64,000 nt of DNA from Korobacter sp036501185 (GTDB taxonomy: Bacteria > Acidobacteriota > Terriglobia > Terriglobales > Acidobacteriaceae), in assembly GCA_036501185.1 (NCBI GenBank), contig DASYAU010000091.1:3105-67104 (forward strand), in the 5' to 3' direction. Positions 60,526 through 64,000 of this stretch are shown piece by piece. Made by a program: the position numbers and the translations under genes. Under the pieces are notes generated by a model that was given only the letters and a program-made list of their open reading frames with translations, was not told the DNA's origin and did no database searches. Within the stretch, counting starts at the first letter, position 1, and every line of letters starts with the position of its first letter.

Positions 60526-61083
60526 CTACTTCTTGTCCATCTCCGCGGGGATTGGATTATCCGGGCGTTCCGAGTCCCACAGGATGGAGACGACCCACCA
60601 GCGCTGTCCGTCCCAGGCAAACTGGAAGGAATTGATCCCGCGCTCGAAGGCCTTGTCTCCTGGCGCGTGGTGCGATTCGTAACTGGAGAAGCTGTGGGCG
60701 ACGTTGCCGAAGCGCACCGTTTTCGTTTCCATCGGGTTCTCGAAAAAGCCCTCTTTCAGGAAGTAATCGCCAGCCCCCTTGATGTAGTCGTCAACCGTCA
60801 TCTCAACCACAACGTCGGCGTTACTCTTGCGGCTCTTCTCGGCGGCGGTGAGCCTGGCGCCAGGGAGAAACAGTGAACGGAAACGGTCCCAATTGCGCGG
60901 GCCGGGAGCACCGGAGATGACGTCGTACGTGGCGGCGAGAATGTGTTCGAGAGTAGCGACGTCGGATGGCTTGGCGGTGGGGCGTTGCTTGGCGAGGTCG
61001 GCCGCGGTTTGCGGGACCGAATTTTGGGCGACCACGAGGGTCGAGGCGAACAGCAGCAACAGTGCGTAGCGCGCAAGCTTCAT
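60526..61083 (-). CDS. Exported NTF2/SnoaL-like protein, unknown
   Basis: 185 residues from ATG 61083, preceded by GGAGG. Signal peptide MKLARYALLLLFASTLVVA, then a cone-shaped NTF2-like domain: LEHILAATYDVISGAPGPRNWDRFRSLFLPGARLT, VDDYIKGAGDYFLKEGFFENPM, VRFGNVAHSFSSYESHH, INSFQFAWDGQRWWVVSILWDSE. The last strand (W-W-V-V-S-I-L-W) is characteristic. Probably a small-molecule binder or enzyme; unknown. Convergent with the amylase (3 bp between stops). Confidence 0.8.
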   Translation of the reverse strand: MKLARYALLLLFASTLVVAQNSVPQTAADLAKQRPTAKPSDVATLEHILAATYDVISGAPGPRNWDRFRSLFLPGARLTAAEKSRKSNADVVVEMTVDDYIKGAGDYFLKEGFFENPMETKTVRFGNVAHSFSSYESHHAPGDKAFERGINSFQFAWDGQRWWVVSILWDSERPDNPIPAEMDKK

Positions 61084-61238
61084 CGAGTTCCTCCAAGAGC
61101 TAGACATTTGAACACAGTACGAGAAGCCCTGGGCAGTCTTTAGTCCCACGTCTGTGAGGAAAGGCGAGAGGGGATTCAAGCGAACTCGGGGACCGCCTTC
61201 TTGTATGACCGCATCCGGAGTTTGGTATACGATTCCGC

Positions 61239-62708
61239 ATGCGATTTCCCAGTCTTTTGGTCGCTGCGTCGGTACTCTGCGTGGTTTCGGGCTTAAGCCA
61301 AACCACAAAACCCACGAACACGGGAACATCGGACGCCCGCGCGATCGAAGCCGAAATTCACGCAGTCGAAACCGGGCTGCTGCCCGCGGTCGTGGTGACG
61401 GGCGACTCCCATTCGCAGCGGACGCTCACGGAAGAAATGACTCGGCGTCACATTCCGGCGGTCAGCGTCGCTGTCATTCACAATGGCACTTTGCGTTGGG
61501 CCCATGCGTGGGGAACCCTCAACCCGGAAGGCGGTCCACTCGCCACATCCGACAGCCTCTTTCAAGCTGCATCCATCAGCAAATCGCTTGCTTCGATGGC
61601 AGCGCTCCACTTGGTTCAAGAAGGCAAGCTCTCGCTGGATGCCCCGGTCCAGACGGAGCTCAAGAGTTGGACGTTGCCGCAAAACAGCTTCACTGCGAAG
61701 CAGCCGGTCACCCTGCGCGAACTGCTATCGCATACGGCCGGTACAAACGTCCATGGCTTTCCTGGTTACGCCACCACAGATCCTGTTCCTACGCTTCAGC
61801 AGGTTCTTGACGGCGTGAAACCGGCGAACACCGAAGCCATCCGAGTGATTACCTTGCCCGGCCAGGCGTTCAGCTACTCTGGCGGCGGATTCACTATTGC
61901 GCAGCAGATGATGATCGATGCCACGGGACAAAGTTTCCCTCAGATCATGCAGTCTCTGGTTCTCGGTCCAGTTGCAATGCGCCATAGCACGTATCAGCAA
62001 CCGCTTCCGTCCGATCGACTCAAGGAAGTTGCCCTACCCGCGGATGAACAAGGAAAGCCGATTGCTGGAGGACCACACACCTATCCGGAAATGGCTGCTG
62101 CCGGCCTATGGACCACACCCTCCGATCTCGCGCTCTGGATCATCGAGATGCAACGTTCGCTGAAGGGTGACGCGAATCACGTCCTTTCGCAAGAGATGAC
62201 CCGACTTATGGTGACCAAGGTTAAAGATGACTACGGCCTGGGCGTAGGCGTAAACAATGACAATGGGCAACCTTCGTTTGCTCATAGCGGCGGCAATGCG
62301 GGCTATAGAACCTTCTACATAGGGTTTGAAAATGGAGAGGGAGCCGTCATCATGACGAGCAGCGATGGCGGGGGAGCGCTCTATCCAGATATCCTTCGCA
62401 GCATCTCCAATGTCTACAAGTGGACGACTTGGAAAACGAAAGAGCGTGCGGCCCTGAAGCTTCCAGAGTCTGCACTCAGTCGGTACGCCGGCAAGTTCAC
62501 CGCGCAGGACGTCGGCGAAATCGAAATCACGCTCCAATCAGGTCACCTGGAAGCCAATTTCCCCAACTACGGATCGACTGCGATCTTTCCGTTTGCGTCG
62601 AACGAATTTTTTGCCACGGACTTGGATGCTGAGATCCATTTCGATTCTCCGGATTCCGGCAAAGTAATCGCCGGCACTCAATCCATCTCGTTCTCCCGCG
62701 CGCATTGA
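61239..62708 (+). CDS. Exported serine hydrolase (class C beta-lactamase family)
   Basis: 489 residues. Signal peptide MRFPSLLVAASVLCVVSG, then a beta-lactamase/D-aminopeptidase domain: SxxK in FQAASISKSLASMAAL, Tyr of the second motif in FSYSGGGFTIAQQM (Y-S-G rather than Y-x-N) and HSGGNAGYRT as the third motif (H-x-G replacing K-T-G). A C-terminal lipocalin-like domain (YAGKFTAQDVGEIEITLQSGHLEANF) follows. Esterase or peptidase activity is likelier than antibiotic hydrolysis. ATG 61239. Confidence 0.9.
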   Translation: MRFPSLLVAASVLCVVSGLSQTTKPTNTGTSDARAIEAEIHAVETGLLPAVVVTGDSHSQRTLTEEMTRRHIPAVSVAVIHNGTLRWAHAWGTLNPEGGPLATSDSLFQAASISKSLASMAALHLVQEGKLSLDAPVQTELKSWTLPQNSFTAKQPVTLRELLSHTAGTNVHGFPGYATTDPVPTLQQVLDGVKPANTEAIRVITLPGQAFSYSGGGFTIAQQMMIDATGQSFPQIMQSLVLGPVAMRHSTYQQPLPSDRLKEVALPADEQGKPIAGGPHTYPEMAAAGLWTTPSDLALWIIEMQRSLKGDANHVLSQEMTRLMVTKVKDDYGLGVGVNNDNGQPSFAHSGGNAGYRTFYIGFENGEGAVIMTSSDGGGALYPDILRSISNVYKWTTWKTKERAALKLPESALSRYAGKFTAQDVGEIEITLQSGHLEANFPNYGSTAIFPFASNEFFATDLDAEIHFDSPDSGKVIAGTQSISFSRAH

Positions 62709-62835
62709 GGTGATTTTTAGGGGTGAGAATCTTCGTCCGCGCCGCGGATTTCCCGGCCTCTTGCGGGCTGCGGTTTGACCCTCGTTTTCTGGCCTCGTAC
62801 ACTCAAAGATTACCTTCTTGAGTGATTGAGACCGA

Positions 62836-64000
62836 ATGGCGCACGAGCTTCCCAAAGCATACGATCCTTCCGCGATTGAGCACCGCTGGGCCGAATACTG
62901 GGTCCGCGAGAAGCTGTATCACCTCGAAACTCCGTCGGCGGATGACCACACGCCTACCTACACGCTGCTGCTGCCGCCGCCCAACGTAACCGGCCGGCTG
63001 CATATGGGGCACATGCTCAACCATACGGAAATGGACATCCTGATCCGCTGGCGGCGCATGATGGGCGAGCGCACGCTCTGGCTGCCGGGAACCGATCACG
63101 CCGGCATCGCCACCCAGATGATGGTGGAGCGCCAACTGGCGAGCGAGGGGATCAACCGCCGCGAGATTGGCCGCGAGAAATTCCTGGAGCGCGTCTGGAA
63201 GTGGAAGCACGAATACGGCGGCGCGATCACCGAGCAAATGCGTCGCATCGGCGACTCGGTGGATTGGGGCCGCGAGTACTTCACCATGGACGACCATCTC
63301 TCGGTGGCCGTACGCGAGGCCTTCGTCCGGCTGTACGAGCAAGGGCTCGTTTACCGCGGCAAATACATTGTGAATTGGTGTCCGCGTTGCGGCACGGCGA
63401 TCTCGGACCTCGAAGTGGTCCACGAGGAGACTTCAGGGAAGCTGTGGGAGATCCGCTACCCGGTGGACGGTTCGAACGAATCGATTGTGGTGGCAACGAC
63501 GCGTCCGGAGACGATGCTGGGCGATACGGCCGTCGCGGTGAATCCGAAGGATGAGCGCTACACGCACTTGCACGGAAAGATGGTGCGGCTGCCGCTGATG
63601 GACCGGTTGATCCCGATCATCCTCGACGAACTGGCGCAACCGGAGTTCGGCACCGGTGCGGTGAAGGTGACGCCTGCGCATGATCCCAACGACTTCCAGG
63701 CAGGACTGCGCCACAACCTGCCTCAGATCGACGTGATGGACGAGCACGGCGTGATGAACGAAAACGCTGGCGGCTACCAGGGGCTCGATCGTTACGAAGC
63801 GCGCGAGCAAATCGTAGCTGATCTTGAGAAGCAGGGCTACCTGGTCGGCATTAAAGACCACATGCTGGCGCTCGGCAAATGCAGCCGCTGCAAGACGATC
63901 GTGGAGCCACGGCTCTCGACGCAGTGGTTCGTGGCCGTGAACAAAAAGCCGAATCATGGCGGGATGAGCTGGGCCGAAGCGGCGATTGCGGCGGTGGAAC
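62836..64000 (+). CDS. valS: Valyl-tRNA synthetase (C-terminal part beyond window)
   Basis: Class I synthetase. The first 388 residues are visible from ATG 62836 (MAHELPKAYDPSAIEHRWAEYW). HIGH-type motif PPPNVTGRLHMGHMLNHT (about residue 50), WLPGTDHAGIATQMMVER, zinc-like NWCPRCGTAISDLEV, and the editing-domain entry TTRPETMLGDTAVAV and GTGAVKVTPAHDPNDF. The gene runs off the right edge before KMSKS. The start lies 127 bp after the serine hydrolase stop. Confidence 0.97.
   Translation, partial: MAHELPKAYDPSAIEHRWAEYWVREKLYHLETPSADDHTPTYTLLLPPPNVTGRLHMGHMLNHTEMDILIRWRRMMGERTLWLPGTDHAGIATQMMVERQLASEGINRREIGREKFLERVWKWKHEYGGAITEQMRRIGDSVDWGREYFTMDDHLSVAVREAFVRLYEQGLVYRGKYIVNWCPRCGTAISDLEVVHEETSGKLWEIRYPVDGSNESIVVATTRPETMLGDTAVAVNPKDERYTHLHGKMVRLPLMDRLIPIILDELAQPEFGTGAVKVTPAHDPNDFQAGLRHNLPQIDVMDEHGVMNENAGGYQGLDRYEAREQIVADLEKQGYLVGIKDHMLALGKCSRCKTIVEPRLSTQWFVAVNKKPNHGGMSWAEAAIAAVE

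Overview
The window reads as chromosomal DNA of a diderm, GC-rich acidobacterium, most likely in the Koribacter/Terriglobales neighbourhood. This is inferred from gene order (tilS-hpt-ftsH), a PD40-propeller Ser/Thr kinase, CpdA-like and FlK-like singletons, a CADD-family folate protein and several families of short dispersed intergenic repeats. Nearly all DNA is coding. Genes sit in short runs on both strands with many 1-8 bp start/stop overlaps, and GTG and TTG starts are common. I saw no rRNA or tRNA gene, CRISPR array, IS element or prophage.

Layout. 1-4.0 kb: left-truncated amino-acid permease, a 51-residue very basic protein and pcrA. 4-15 kb: DUF971 protein, gltX, two exported carboxypeptidase-regulatory-like proteins, SDR epimerase, S9 peptidase, UvrC/Cho-like protein and a DnaC-like loader. 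13.3-17.4 kb: tilS-hpt-ftsH, in which the Hpt homologue has lost its canonical catalytic acids. 17.4-19.4 kb: a frameshifted retron-type reverse transcriptase behind a hairpin-rich leader. 19.4-25.1 kb: exported phosphoesterase, panC, kinase. 25.1-31.7 kb: DNA glycosylase, a Bcp peroxiredoxin, TonB-domain protein, hydrolase, gatB. 31.7-37.5 kb: an envelope operon (waaA, lpxK, a degenerate PfkB-like protein, heptosyltransferase, methyltransferase, DUF3108 protein). 38-44.5 kb: ruvA, GT39-like transferase, Wzy-like polymerase, lpxC, receiver-PilZ protein, folK. 44.8-55.4 kb: HU, DinB, mnmG, TonB protein, CADD protein, thioesterase, ABC exporter, rpe, BamD-like lipoprotein. 55.5-64 kb: receiver protein with a huge linker, Usp, GH13 amylase, NTF2-like protein, serine hydrolase and right-truncated valS.

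The most important observation is at 25873-26331 (minus). A complete Bcp-type peroxiredoxin is interrupted only by an in-frame UGA exactly at the peroxidatic cysteine (TPG-UGA-T, resolving Cys five residues later), and a compact GC-rich hairpin follows immediately. This is the signature of a selenocysteine enzyme with a bacterial SECIS element, and conventional gene calling would report only the C-terminal part.

Other points worth attention are the retron-like RT locus with a probable one-base deletion, two enzyme homologues with missing catalytic residues (Hpt-like and PfkB-like) in otherwise conserved operons, a long-spaced inverted repeat in front of the ABC exporter, a structured HU leader, and at least five families of short dispersed repeats.
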